Part shown: piece by piece, positions 1 through 10,074 of the stretch
Position numbering within the stretch: the stretch's first letter is position 1
How the letters are laid out: each line of letters opens with the position of its first letter
Assembly (NCBI GenBank): GCA_005884665.1
Contig: VBAT01000008.1
Span: 4,012-38,321 of the forward strand
Length of the DNA stretch: 34,310 bases
Direction of reading: 5' to 3'
Source: Bacteroidota bacterium
GTDB lineage: Bacteria; Bacteroidota; Bacteroidia; Chitinophagales; Chitinophagaceae
Translations under genes and position numbers: made by a program
Notes under the pieces: generated by a model
What the model saw: the letters and a program-made list of their open reading frames with translations, nothing else
Databases searched by the model: none
What the model was told of the DNA's origin: nothing

Positions 1-1
1 G

Positions 2-3000
2 GTGGATGTTATTTTTACTACCAGCGTAGCGCCCGATACACAAGCACCGACAGTTAGCATGACTGCACCCGCAGCAGGTAATGTGTCCGGTAACGTAAAC
101 GTAACCGCAACTGCATCGGATAATGTCGGAGTGGTAGGAGTTCAGTTCTTATTAAACGGAGCAAATCTCGGCGCAGAAATTACAACTGCTCCTTATACAT
201 ATGCATGGAACACAACTTCGGTCGCTAACGGCAATTATACATTAACAGCCCGTGCCCGTGATGCTGCCGGTAACACAACGACTTCAACAGGTGTGGCGGT
301 AACAGTTAATAATGTACCTGACGCGCAAGCTCCAACTGTAAGTATTACGTCTCCAGCTGCAGGTGCAGTTTCAGGTGCAATCAATGTAACTGCAAACGCA
401 TCAGATAACGTTGGGGTAGTAGGAGTACAATTCTTACTGGATGGTGTCAGTCTGGGTGCTGAAGATCTTAGTTCACCATACAGTGTATCATGGAATACGT
501 TTAGTGTTGCCAATGGTAATCATACGTTGACAGCCCGAGCCCGTGACGGCGCCGGTAATACGACTACATCAGCAGGCGTGATCGTTAATGTAAATAACAG
601 CAGCCTTCTTACCGCAGCCTATCCTTTGAATGAAGGGTCCGGTACGACTGCAGGAGATATATCCGGGAATAATCACCCCGGTACTTTGACCAATAGCCCA
701 ACCTGGGCAGCGGGCAAGTACGGGCAGGGATTAACATTGAATGGAACGAATAATTATGTAAATATTCCCGATCACGCCGACTTTAGCCTTGACCCCGCTC
801 AAAGCTATACATGGAGTGGTTGGATAAAAAATGCCAGCTTTAAAGAATGGAGCACAGTTTGGAGCCAGACTTTAGATGGCAACAACTTCTTCTACTTTTA
901 TGCGCATACATCGACAGATCCTGATGGCGGACCGGTAACAAATGGTATCTCGGCATATTGGTGGACAAACGGTGGAACGGATAAAGTAGGCGTCCATAGT
1001 AATAATAATGTTCTTACAGCGGGCACCTGGAGTCATGTTGCAATAACATATGATGCTACCCAACCGCAGAATAACCGGTTTACTATTTATGTAAATGCGG
1101 TTGATGTTACAAACAGGACCGATATCAGTTCAACTGGTACACTGGCGGCGATCAACCCTGCGAATATCCGCATTGGATCTAATGCACCTTTTGGTGAATA
1201 CCTCAACGGATCAGTGGATGAATTCAGGTATTATAGAAGAGCTCTTTCACAATCGGAAGTTCAAACAGATATGAATTCACCGTTGGCTCCTGATCTTACG
1301 GCTCCTGCGGTTAGTGTTACTGCGCCTGTAGCAGGAAATGTTTCTGGCACGGTCAATGTAACGGCCAACGCCAGTGATAATGTTGGAGTGGTTGGAGTGC
1401 AATTCCTGTTGGATGGGGTTAATCTCGGAACAGAAGACCTTACGTCTCCCTACAGTGTATCATGGAATACGACCACGGCAACAAACGGTAACCATACGTT
1501 GACTGCCAGGGCTCGCGATGCAGCCGGTAATATCACTACATCAGCTGGCGTGATCGTCAATGTAAATAATGTGGCTGACACCGAATTGCCAGTGGCAACC
1601 ATCACCGCTCCGGCCGCAGGTGATGTTTCAGGAACAATTAATGTAAACGCCAACGCAACTGACAACATAGGTGTTGTAGGTGTACAGTTCCGGCTGGACG
1701 GCGTCAACTTGGGGACTGAAGACCTTATAGCTCCTTATTCGATAACATGGAATACGTCAACAGCATCCAATGGTACTCATAATTTGACGGCAATAGCCCG
1801 TGACGCTGCCGGCAATCTTGGCACCTCGGCTGTAGTCGTTGTTAATGTTGTGCCAGATTCACAATCGCCAGTTGCTACTATTACTGCGCCTGCGGCAGGA
1901 AATGTTTCGTTAACTATTAATGTAACAGCCAACGCGAGCGATAACATAGGCGTAGTGGGCGTGCAGTTCCTGCTAGATGGTGTCAACCTGGGTGTAGAAG
2001 ATGTTGCTGCGCCGTATTCTGTTTCGTGGAATACATTCACCACTGCAAATGGCAGCCATACACTGACAGCCCGTGCAAGAGATGCTGCTGGTAATATAGG
2101 TACTTCATCGCCGGTCATTGTCAATGTTAATAATTCGGCTAACCTCATCGTTGCTCTCCCGTTAAATGAAACTACCGGTACAGCCGCTTCGGATATATCC
2201 GGAAGCAATCACCCGGGTACGTTGACCAATGGTCCTACATGGGGAGCTGGAAAATACAGTAACGGCACAAACCTGGATGGCACCAACGACTATATTAATA
2301 TCGCAGATCATGCGGACTTTACACTTGACCCCACGCAAAACTATACATGGAGCGCATGGGTGAAGAATAATAGCTTTAAAGAATGGAGTACTGTCTGGAG
2401 CCAGACACTCAACTCATCGAATTTCTTCTATTTCTATGCACATACATCAACCGACCCTGACGGCGGCCCGGTCACAAATGGAATATCAGCATACTGGTGG
2501 ACCGGTGGTGGTACCAATAAACTGGGTGCACATAGTTTGAATAACGTTTTGACATTGGGTCAATGGAGCTATGTTGCAGTAACGTATGATGCCAGCCAGC
2601 CACAGAGTAACCGTTTTACTATTTATGTAAATGGGGTTGATGTTACCGATAGAACAGATATTGGCTCAACCGGTACACTGGCATCGATCAATCCTACCAA
2701 TATACGGGTGGGATCTAATCAACCTTTTGGTGAATACCTGGTTGGATCGGTGGATGAGGTCAGGTTTTATAAAAGATTACTTTCTTCGACTGAAGTGGTA
2801 AATGATATGAACACGCCGTTGGCGCCGGTGGGAGGAAGGATAGGTGGCACAATAGTCCAGGCTTCGCAGCCGCAACAAACAAATGAAACGCAGGCAGCAG
2901 GGTTTGAAGTGAAAGTAACGCCTAACCCAGCTTCTTCGCATTTCGATTTGATTGTTACCAGTTCAAATAAGAGTCCTGTAGTTCTTAAGATCGCTGATTT

Positions 3001-3148
3001 GTCCGGAAGATCGGTAGGAGGTGAGCAGAAGATTTCGCCTAACAGTTTCGTAAGGTTGGGTCAATCGTGGAATGCCGGTACTTATTTCATCGAAGTGATA
3101 CAGGGAAATCAAAAGAAAGTAGTGAAAGTCGTTAAGATAAAACGATAA
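2..3148 (+). CDS. T9SS-sorted Ig/LamG repeat surface protein, 5' end missing
   Basis: This is the C-terminal 1048 residues of a larger secreted protein whose start lies left of the window. The first residues (VDVIFTTSVAPD) match the end of the DUF4082 domain in the next two genes, so the GTG at base 2 is an internal codon and an upstream DUF4082 domain is likely. Visible domains are two Big_7-type Ig repeats (about 15-198), a LamG/concanavalin-like domain (about 201-430), three more Ig repeats (about 433-712), a second LamG (about 714-941), a short linker, and a type A T9SS sorting domain (about 968-1048) with PNP near its start and GTYFIEV near its end. Ig and LamG domains of this kind usually bind carbohydrate or mediate adhesion. 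Unlike its neighbours it has no enzymatic module. Domain calls are strong; a role in adhesion or glycan binding is inferred. Confidence 0.85.
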   Translation: MDVIFTTSVAPDTQAPTVSMTAPAAGNVSGNVNVTATASDNVGVVGVQFLLNGANLGAEITTAPYTYAWNTTSVANGNYTLTARARDAAGNTTTSTGVAVTVNNVPDAQAPTVSITSPAAGAVSGAINVTANASDNVGVVGVQFLLDGVSLGAEDLSSPYSVSWNTFSVANGNHTLTARARDGAGNTTTSAGVIVNVNNSSLLTAAYPLNEGSGTTAGDISGNNHPGTLTNSPTWAAGKYGQGLTLNGTNNYVNIPDHADFSLDPAQSYTWSGWIKNASFKEWSTVWSQTLDGNNFFYFYAHTSTDPDGGPVTNGISAYWWTNGGTDKVGVHSNNNVLTAGTWSHVAITYDATQPQNNRFTIYVNAVDVTNRTDISSTGTLAAINPANIRIGSNAPFGEYLNGSVDEFRYYRRALSQSEVQTDMNSPLAPDLTAPAVSVTAPVAGNVSGTVNVTANASDNVGVVGVQFLLDGVNLGTEDLTSPYSVSWNTTTATNGNHTLTARARDAAGNITTSAGVIVNVNNVADTELPVATITAPAAGDVSGTINVNANATDNIGVVGVQFRLDGVNLGTEDLIAPYSITWNTSTASNGTHNLTAIARDAAGNLGTSAVVVVNVVPDSQSPVATITAPAAGNVSLTINVTANASDNIGVVGVQFLLDGVNLGVEDVAAPYSVSWNTFTTANGSHTLTARARDAAGNIGTSSPVIVNVNNSANLIVALPLNETTGTAASDISGSNHPGTLTNGPTWGAGKYSNGTNLDGTNDYINIADHADFTLDPTQNYTWSAWVKNNSFKEWSTVWSQTLNSSNFFYFYAHTSTDPDGGPVTNGISAYWWTGGGTNKLGAHSLNNVLTLGQWSYVAVTYDASQPQSNRFTIYVNGVDVTDRTDIGSTGTLASINPTNIRVGSNQPFGEYLVGSVDEVRFYKRLLSSTEVVNDMNTPLAPVGGRIGGTIVQASQPQQTNETQAAGFEVKVTPNPASSHFDLIVTSSNKSPVVLKIADLSGRSVGGEQKISPNSFVRLGQSWNAGTYFIEVIQGNQKKVVKVVKIKR

Positions 3149-3212
3149 CTGTTTTTAATGTAAGAAACCGTGCCGAGGGATTTCAATACTCGTGAAACAT
3201 AGAACATCTTTA

Positions 3213-3233
3213 ATATCCTTATAAAAAACTCCG
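3213..3233 (+). promoter_or_regulatory. Candidate conserved upstream element (copy 1)
   Basis: ATATCCTT followed by an A/T-rich stretch and ACTCCG, about 60 nt before the ATG at 3280. Related sequence precedes the starts at 10075 and 14902. It could be a shared promoter or leader element of the paralogous array; no function is proven. Confidence 0.3.
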
Positions 3234-3279
3234 TTCGTTATTTATTTATTTATTGTTACTAAACCACCGGTTTTTAGCC

Positions 3280-6200
3280 ATGGCACGGAAGTTTTTTTAT
3301 TCAAATTGGAAGAAGCATTTGGGATTGGTGTTGATTGGATTGACGAGTAGTTTCTTTTCATTTTCGCAGACAAGTATTTTCCCCGCAACCTCTACTCCAG
3401 CAGTTCCAGCGGATAACGATGGGCAGCCGATAGAGGTAGGGGTTAAATTCCGCTCATCACAGGCGGGCTTTATCACCGGCGTACGTTATTATAAAGGTGC
3501 GACCAATACCGGTACACACATAGGACATTTATGGAGCAGCACGGGTACTAAGCTGGCTGAAATCACTTTCACCGGTGAATCAGCTTCTGGCTGGCAACAA
3601 ATGTTGTTCACCACACCAGTTGCTATTGTTGCAAACACAACTTATGTTGCATCCTACTTTAGCAGTGCAGGTTATTATGGCTATACCAATCCTTATTTTA
3701 CTACTGCCACAACCAACACCCCGCTTACCGCATTAGCCAATGGCACTGATGGCGGGAATGGAGTATATACATATGCTGCGACTTCTGCTTTTCCCAACAA
3801 TACTTTTCAATCGGCCAACTACTGGGTGGACGTGTTGTACGTGACATCAATAGGACCGGATTTAACTGCACCAACAGTGAGCCTTACGGCACCAGCAGCA
3901 GGCAATGTTTCCGGCACCGTCAACGTAACGGCAAATGCAAGTGATAATTTCGGTGTAACAGGAGTTCAGTTTTTACTGGATGGTGTCAATTTAGGAGCGG
4001 AAGACCTCACCTCGCCTTACAGCACATCATGGAATTCAGCAACTACTACAAATGGGAGTCATACTCTGACTGCCCGTGCCCGCGATGCAGCAGGGAACAC
4101 AACAACGTCGGTCGGTGTAGTGGTCACTACCAATAATGATCTTACAGCCCCAACTGTTAGTGTAACGGCACCTGTTGCCGGCAACGTCACGGGTACAATA
4201 AGCGTAACGGCGACCGCAGCCGACAATGTAGCCGTAGCGGGTGTACAATTTTTACTGGATGGGGCAAATTTGAGCTCAGAAGACATTACTTCGCCTTATA
4301 GCATATCCTGGAACTCAGCCACCACTACCAATGGCAGCCATATCATAACAGCCATCGCACGTGATGCAGCAGGGAATACAACAACATCGGCGGCGGTTGC
4401 TATTACAGTAACCAATACACCCGATGTTACACCGCCTGTGGTAAGTATCACCGCTCCGGCGGCAGGAAATGTTATCGGAACAGTCAATGTAACTGCTAGT
4501 GCGAGCGATAATATCGGGGTAGCAGGGGTTCAATTCCTTTTGAATGGTGTGAACCTCGGCGCTGAAAGTCTTAGCTCTCCTTACAGTGTTTCATGGAACA
4601 CACTGACAACAGCCAACGGCAGTTATACTTTAACGGCACGTGCACGCGATTTTGCAGGAAATATAACAACATCGGCCGGTGTAATTGTTACGGTAAATAA
4701 TTCCCTTACATTATTTACAGCCCTTCCGATGGATGAAGGCTCAGGAACAACGACAGCCGACGTTTCTGGAAAGAGTCATCCTGGCACGTTGACCAACAAC
4801 CCGGCATGGGGAGCAGGTAAATATGGGCAGGGCCTGACATTAAACGGCGCAAACAATTATGTAAACATTGCCGATCACAACGACTTTTCATTAGACCCTG
4901 CACAGAGCTACACCTGGAGTCTCTGGTTAAAAAATACAAACTTCAATGAATGGAGTACTGTTTGGAGCCAGACGGCAAGCAACAGCACGTTCTTCTATTT
5001 CTATGCTCATACAACCACTGATGTCGATGGGGGACCTGTGACAAATGGCATTTCCGTATATTGGTGGAATAGCAACACCGTCAAACTGGGTGCCCATAGT
5101 GCTAATAACGTATTGACAGCTGGCACCTGGAGCTATGTCGCAGTAACTTACGATGCAACCCAGCCGCAGAATAACCGGTTTACCATTTATGTAAACGGAG
5201 TGGATGTGACGGTAAGGACCGATGTAAGTTCAACCGGTACACTGGCAGCTATCAATCCCACCAATATCCGCATCGGCTCTAATGCACCTTTTGGCGAATT
5301 CCTCAACGGATCAGTGGATGAAGCGAGATTTTATAAGAGATCATTGTCGGCCGCAGAAGTACAAACCGACATGAATACGCCGTTGGCGCTAGACGCCATT
5401 CCACCGACAGTAGCACTTACTGCACCGGCGGCTGGAAATGTTAGCGGAACTATCAATGTAACTGCCAATGCTGCGGATAATATAATTGTATCAGGAGTTC
5501 AGTTCTTACTTGATGGTGTCAATCTCGGTGCAGAAGATATCGCGGCACCTTATAGCGTGTCATGGAATACGGTTACCGCTACAAACGGTAATCATACATT
5601 GACGGCAAAAGCCCGTGATGCTGCCGGCAATATCACCACATCTGCCGGAGTGGTTGTTACAGTTAATAATGATCTAACGGCGCCTGCTGTAAACCTCACC
5701 GCACCAGCGGCGGGAGTTATTTTAGGAACGACCAATGTTGATGCCAGTGCATCGGATAATGTTGGCGTCGCAGGCGTACAATTCTTACTGGATGGAGTCA
5801 ATCTGGGTGTGGAAGACATTTCTGCTCCCTATTCTATCTCGTGGAATACAACTACGACCACCGATGGTAATCATACACTGACCGCGAGAGCCCGCGATGC
5901 TGCAGGTAATACAACCACATCTGCCGGAGTAATCGTTACGGTAAGCAACGACGGAATACCACCAGCAGTCATCCTCACAGCTCCGGCGGCGGGGAATTTT
6001 TCTGGAACAATAAACGTTACAGCCGATGCAACCGATAATATCGGGGTTGCCGGTGTTCAATTTCAACTCGATGGAGTGAACCTGGGAACAGAAGATATCA
6101 GCTTTCCATATAGCATATCATGGAATACCGCTACAGCAACCAACGCCAATCATACATTGACAGCCCGTGCCCGTGACGCCGCTGGAAATATTACTATCTC

Positions 6201-9200
6201 AGCAGGCGTTATTGTTTCGGTCAACAATGATACGCAGGCCCCCACGGTGAGCATTACAGCTCCTGCGGCAGGACTGGTAGCAGGAACTATTAACGTGGAT
6301 GCAAATGCCGCCGATAATACCGGAGTTGTGGGTGTACAATTCCTGCTGGACGGAACTAATCTCGGAACTGAAGACCTTGTTGCTCCGTATAGCATATCAT
6401 GGAATACAACGACTATTGCCGATGGTAATCACACATTGACGGCAAGGGCCCGTGATGCTGCAGGCAATACCACCACATCTTCTGCTGTGGTTGTGAATGT
6501 TCATAACGATGTTACTCCGCCAACTGTCAACATTACCGCACCGGTAGCAGGAAATGTTTCCGGTACAATCAGCGTGACGGCAAATGCCACGGATAACCTA
6601 ACTGTAGCCGGTGTCCAATTCCTCCTGGATGGCGTTAACCTTGGTGCAGAGGATGTCAGTTCGCCATATTCGGTTTCATGGAATACAGGGACAACGCCAA
6701 ATGGTGCACATACATTGACGGCACGTGCACGCGATGGCTCAGGAAATACGACAACATCGCCCGCAGTAAGTGTCGATGTGTTTAATGACCCTGGAATTAC
6801 TGCTGCTTTTAACCTGAATGAGGGAACCGGAACTGCCGCTTCTGATATTTCAGGCCATAATCACAATGGCATTTTAGCTAACAACCCGACATGGGGAACC
6901 GGAAAATATGGGCAGGCCGTAAACTTTAATGGAACAACTAACTATATCGGTATTCCAGCCCATCCTGATTTCAATCTTGATCCTGCACAAAGCTATACCT
7001 GGAGTGCCTGGGTGAAAAACACCAACTTCAGTGAATGGGGACCAGTTTGGAGCCAGACAGCGGATGCCAATAACTTTTTCTATTTCTATGCGCACACTAC
7101 AACAGATGCCGACGGAGGTCCTGTAACAAACGGTATATCCGTTTACTGGTGGACAAACGGGGGCGTCAATAGAGTGGGAGTGCATAGTTCAAATAATGTT
7201 TTAACAGCCGGCCAATGGAGCTTTGTTGCTGTTACCTATGATGCCACTCAACCTCAAAACAACCGTTTCAGCATTATTGTGAACGGGGTGGATGTTACAG
7301 TTAGAACGGATGTCAACTCCGCTGGTACATTGACCGCAATAAATGCTACCAATATCCGAATTGCTTCCGATCAGCCTTTCAGTGAATACCTGAATGGCTC
7401 GATCGATGAAGTAAGAATCTATAAGCGGGCGTTATCGATATCGGAAATACAAACCGATATGAATATGCCGCTGGCGGATGGTATCGCCCTCAGCGTTACA
7501 CCATTGAACACTGCAACCAATGTCAGCCTGAACGTTGGCCTGACAGCTGTGTTCAATATTAACATGACCGCCTCGACCATCAACAGCACAACGTTTGAAC
7601 TGCGTAATTCGTCCAATGTGCTGGTACCGGCAACAATAGATTATAACAGTTCGACACGAACGGCTACGTTAACGCCTTCTTCCCCATTGCAAGGCTCATC
7701 CGTGTATTTTGCGAAGATCAAAGGAGGATCGTCAGGAGTGAGAGATGCGGGTGGTAATACCATGCCCAGTGATTATAGCTGGAGCTTCACCACGCTGGAT
7801 CCGACTTCATTACCGATAACGGAAGGACCCGGCGGTCCTATACTTGTAATCAGCAGCGCTTCCAACGCATTCAGCCGCTACCCGGTCGAAATATTGAGAG
7901 CTGAAGGTTTGAACGAATTTGCCGCCGCAGATATCTCAACAGTCAATTCTACCATGCTGAATAATTATGACGTGGTGATACTGGGAGAGATGACGGTTAA
8001 TGCTTCACAGGTTACTATGCTTACAAACTGGGTAAATGCTGGAGGTACTTTAATAGCCTTTAAGCCCAGTGCATTATTGACACCGTTGATGGGATTGAAT
8101 AGTTCCACTGGCACATTAAGCGATAAATACCTATTGGTAAATACAAGCTCAGGACCCGGGGTAGGTATCGTTAATCAAACGATACAATATCATGGATCCG
8201 CGAACCTGCACACATTGAATGGCGCAACAAGTCTGGCCACACTTTATTCAACATCAACCGCTGCCACTTCCAACCCGGCTGTTACCACAAACAATGTGGG
8301 CACAAATGGGGGACGAGCCGTTGCTTTCACCTATGATCTGGCCCGGTCAATTGTCTTAACCCGCCAGGGTAATCCTGCTGTTGCAGGAACCGAAACGGAT
8401 GGACAGTCTCCCGTCAGGCCGGATGATCTCTTTTTCCCTAGCTATGTTGATTTGAATAAAGTGGCCATTCCGCAGGCGGATGAGCAGCAACGACTGTTGG
8501 CCAACATTATCATCCAGGGAAACCTGGCGAAGAAACCGCTACCGAGATTCTGGTATTTGCCAAGCGGGTATAAAGCGGCGGTCATCTATGCGCTCGATGA
8601 CCATGGGACAGCTTCAGCAACACCCGATATTTTTAATAAGATGATTGCCAATAGTCCTGCGGGATGCTCGGTCGATAATTGGGAATGTTTACGCGCTACT
8701 TCCTGGTTCTATGTTGGTATACCGATGACAAACAGCCAGGCTGTGAATTATAACGCGCAGGGATTTGATATGGGAGTACATGTGCAGAATGGTTGTGCAA
8801 ACTTTTCAAATTTCTCCGATCTGAATTCATCATATACCGCCCAACTCCAGTTCCTGGCCAATAATTATCCGGGGTTACCGGCTCAGACTGGTCATCGTTT
8901 CCATTGCCTGGTATGGAGTGATTGGTTGACGCAGGCAAAAGTTGAACTGGCGCATAACATGCGGATCAGTCTGGATTATTACTACTGGCCTCCTTCCTGG
9001 ATCAACGGTCGTCCAGGTTTGTTTACCGGATCAGGCATGCCTATGCGTTTCGCTGACGTTGATGGTACCATGATCGATGTGTACCAGGGAGTATCACAAC
9101 TTGTGAATGAAAACGGTATTAACTATACCACTGATATAAATACTTTACTTGACAACGCTTTGGGAGCACAGGGTTACTATGGGATGTTTGGAACGCATGA

Positions 9201-9909
9201 TGACTACAGGGATGTTACCTATTCGGATGTTACGATCGCGCAGGCCAAGGCCCGCAATGTCCCTGTCATTTCAGCCAAACAGGCATTGACCTGGCTCGAT
9301 GGAAGAAACAATTCCTCTTTTGGAAATATGTCCTGGAACAATAACCAGTTGACCTTTGATATCACAGCCCGTAGCAGTGCGAATAATATCAGGGCAATGT
9401 TACCGGTCAACTCGGCAACCGGTGCATTGGTTTCCGTTACACGAAATGGAACCCCGCTTTTGCTCACCATTCAAACGATCAAAGGCATAGACTATGCATT
9501 CTTTGCTCCCGTTACCGGCACCAGCACGTATGTAGCAACTTACGGTTCTGGCCAAAGAGTCGCCAGCCCGCCTGTCACTGACATAGCGCCGGGAGCAACG
9601 TCGGTAACAATCGGAACTGCAAAGACTGTTTCAATGTCGGAACCCGAAATAATAAGACCAGGCAGGTTGAGCGTGAATATCCAGCCCAACCCAAGCACTA
9701 ACAACTTTACGATAATGATCAGCAGTAACGATGATAATCCTGTCAGGGTAAAAGTTACTGACATGTTTGGACGGGTTATTGAAACACATGATAAAGTAAC
9801 CTCGGCAGGTATGTTGAAACTAGGGCAGAACTGGACAAGCGGGGTTTATTTCGCTGAGGTGGTGCAGGGTGAACAACGTAAACTGATCAAGATGATCAAA
9901 ACAAACTAA
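3280..9909 (+). CDS. Giant secreted DUF4082/Ig/LamG/GATase-like/deacetylase-like protein with T9SS sorting domain
   Basis: A 2209-residue protein. I chose the ATG at 3280 over the upstream TTG at 3253 because it directly gives a signal peptide (KKHLGLVLIGLTSSFFSFSQ). Domains in order: DUF4082 (about 35-190), three Big_7-type Ig repeats (194-473), LamG (476-705), five Ig repeats (706-1168), LamG (1172-1398), one Big_5-type Ig (1402-1505), a GATase/ThuA-like flavodoxin-fold domain opening with GPGGPILVISS (about 1512-1740), a NodB/CE4-like barrel (about 1760-2005), a beta-rich domain and a type A T9SS tail (about 2130-2209). In the barrel D1773-D1774 (ALDDHG), the His of GFDMGVH and the His of HRFHC could form the metal site. 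It is probably a surface-exposed carbohydrate-active protein with many spacer and binding domains. Substrate and activity are unknown; deacetylase is a fold-based guess. Confidence 0.85.
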   Translation: MARKFFYSNWKKHLGLVLIGLTSSFFSFSQTSIFPATSTPAVPADNDGQPIEVGVKFRSSQAGFITGVRYYKGATNTGTHIGHLWSSTGTKLAEITFTGESASGWQQMLFTTPVAIVANTTYVASYFSSAGYYGYTNPYFTTATTNTPLTALANGTDGGNGVYTYAATSAFPNNTFQSANYWVDVLYVTSIGPDLTAPTVSLTAPAAGNVSGTVNVTANASDNFGVTGVQFLLDGVNLGAEDLTSPYSTSWNSATTTNGSHTLTARARDAAGNTTTSVGVVVTTNNDLTAPTVSVTAPVAGNVTGTISVTATAADNVAVAGVQFLLDGANLSSEDITSPYSISWNSATTTNGSHIITAIARDAAGNTTTSAAVAITVTNTPDVTPPVVSITAPAAGNVIGTVNVTASASDNIGVAGVQFLLNGVNLGAESLSSPYSVSWNTLTTANGSYTLTARARDFAGNITTSAGVIVTVNNSLTLFTALPMDEGSGTTTADVSGKSHPGTLTNNPAWGAGKYGQGLTLNGANNYVNIADHNDFSLDPAQSYTWSLWLKNTNFNEWSTVWSQTASNSTFFYFYAHTTTDVDGGPVTNGISVYWWNSNTVKLGAHSANNVLTAGTWSYVAVTYDATQPQNNRFTIYVNGVDVTVRTDVSSTGTLAAINPTNIRIGSNAPFGEFLNGSVDEARFYKRSLSAAEVQTDMNTPLALDAIPPTVALTAPAAGNVSGTINVTANAADNIIVSGVQFLLDGVNLGAEDIAAPYSVSWNTVTATNGNHTLTAKARDAAGNITTSAGVVVTVNNDLTAPAVNLTAPAAGVILGTTNVDASASDNVGVAGVQFLLDGVNLGVEDISAPYSISWNTTTTTDGNHTLTARARDAAGNTTTSAGVIVTVSNDGIPPAVILTAPAAGNFSGTINVTADATDNIGVAGVQFQLDGVNLGTEDISFPYSISWNTATATNANHTLTARARDAAGNITISAGVIVSVNNDTQAPTVSITAPAAGLVAGTINVDANAADNTGVVGVQFLLDGTNLGTEDLVAPYSISWNTTTIADGNHTLTARARDAAGNTTTSSAVVVNVHNDVTPPTVNITAPVAGNVSGTISVTANATDNLTVAGVQFLLDGVNLGAEDVSSPYSVSWNTGTTPNGAHTLTARARDGSGNTTTSPAVSVDVFNDPGITAAFNLNEGTGTAASDISGHNHNGILANNPTWGTGKYGQAVNFNGTTNYIGIPAHPDFNLDPAQSYTWSAWVKNTNFSEWGPVWSQTADANNFFYFYAHTTTDADGGPVTNGISVYWWTNGGVNRVGVHSSNNVLTAGQWSFVAVTYDATQPQNNRFSIIVNGVDVTVRTDVNSAGTLTAINATNIRIASDQPFSEYLNGSIDEVRIYKRALSISEIQTDMNMPLADGIALSVTPLNTATNVSLNVGLTAVFNINMTASTINSTTFELRNSSNVLVPATIDYNSSTRTATLTPSSPLQGSSVYFAKIKGGSSGVRDAGGNTMPSDYSWSFTTLDPTSLPITEGPGGPILVISSASNAFSRYPVEILRAEGLNEFAAADISTVNSTMLNNYDVVILGEMTVNASQVTMLTNWVNAGGTLIAFKPSALLTPLMGLNSSTGTLSDKYLLVNTSSGPGVGIVNQTIQYHGSANLHTLNGATSLATLYSTSTAATSNPAVTTNNVGTNGGRAVAFTYDLARSIVLTRQGNPAVAGTETDGQSPVRPDDLFFPSYVDLNKVAIPQADEQQRLLANIIIQGNLAKKPLPRFWYLPSGYKAAVIYALDDHGTASATPDIFNKMIANSPAGCSVDNWECLRATSWFYVGIPMTNSQAVNYNAQGFDMGVHVQNGCANFSNFSDLNSSYTAQLQFLANNYPGLPAQTGHRFHCLVWSDWLTQAKVELAHNMRISLDYYYWPPSWINGRPGLFTGSGMPMRFADVDGTMIDVYQGVSQLVNENGINYTTDINTLLDNALGAQGYYGMFGTHDDYRDVTYSDVTIAQAKARNVPVISAKQALTWLDGRNNSSFGNMSWNNNQLTFDITARSSANNIRAMLPVNSATGALVSVTRNGTPLLLTIQTIKGIDYAFFAPVTGTSTYVATYGSGQRVASPPVTDIAPGATSVTIGTAKTVSMSEPEIIRPGRLSVNIQPNPSTNNFTIMISSNDDNPVRVKVTDMFGRVIETHDKVTSAGMLKLGQNWTSGVYFAEVVQGEQRKLIKMIKTN

Positions 9910-9938
9910 TAACAAGATGTAATTTTTTTTTAGATAAA

Positions 9939-9972
9939 TCTCCTTGAACAAGAACTAACATTCTCCTTGAAC
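9939..9972 (+). repeat. Pair of 11-nt direct repeats in the leader of the third array gene
   Basis: TCTCCTTGAAC occurs at 9939-9949 and again at 9962-9972, with starts 23 nt apart (about two helical turns), in the intergenic space before the gene at 10075. It could be a tandem protein-binding site or a chance duplication. Confidence 0.4.
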
Positions 9973-9992
9973 GACCCGTGCCACAGGGCCTG

Positions 9993-10011
9993 ATATCCTT
10001 TTTAGACCTGG
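9993..10011 (+). promoter_or_regulatory. Candidate conserved upstream element (copy 2)
   Basis: ATATCCTTTTTAGACCT, about 80 nt before the ATG at 10075. It resembles the elements before the genes at 3280 and 14902. Functional role unproven. Confidence 0.3.
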
Positions 10012-10022
10012 ACTATAAATCT

Positions 10023-10043
10023 TTTTAAAGGGACCCTTTAAAA
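10023..10043. promoter_or_regulatory. Perfect 10+1+10 palindrome upstream of the third array gene
   Basis: TTTTAAAGGG, one central A, then CCCTTTAAAA: a perfect inverted repeat ending 31 nt before the ATG at 10075. The one-base centre suits a dimeric DNA-binding protein better than an RNA hairpin, though a shortened hairpin could still form. No T-rich tail follows, so it is not a typical intrinsic terminator. Confidence 0.45.
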
Positions 10044-10074
10044 GGAACATTAATCATTTAAACCGTAATTTTTT

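Noticed and set aside
2..600. GTG at base 2 as a true gene start
   Set aside because: There is no signal peptide and the first residues match the end of a DUF4082 domain, so the gene continues to the left.
4036..6395. Many minus-strand open frames across the Ig repeats
   Set aside because: They recur in the same phase opposite each Ig domain, are Ala/Thr/Pro-rich and have no independent features; they are shadows of the repetitive coding strand.
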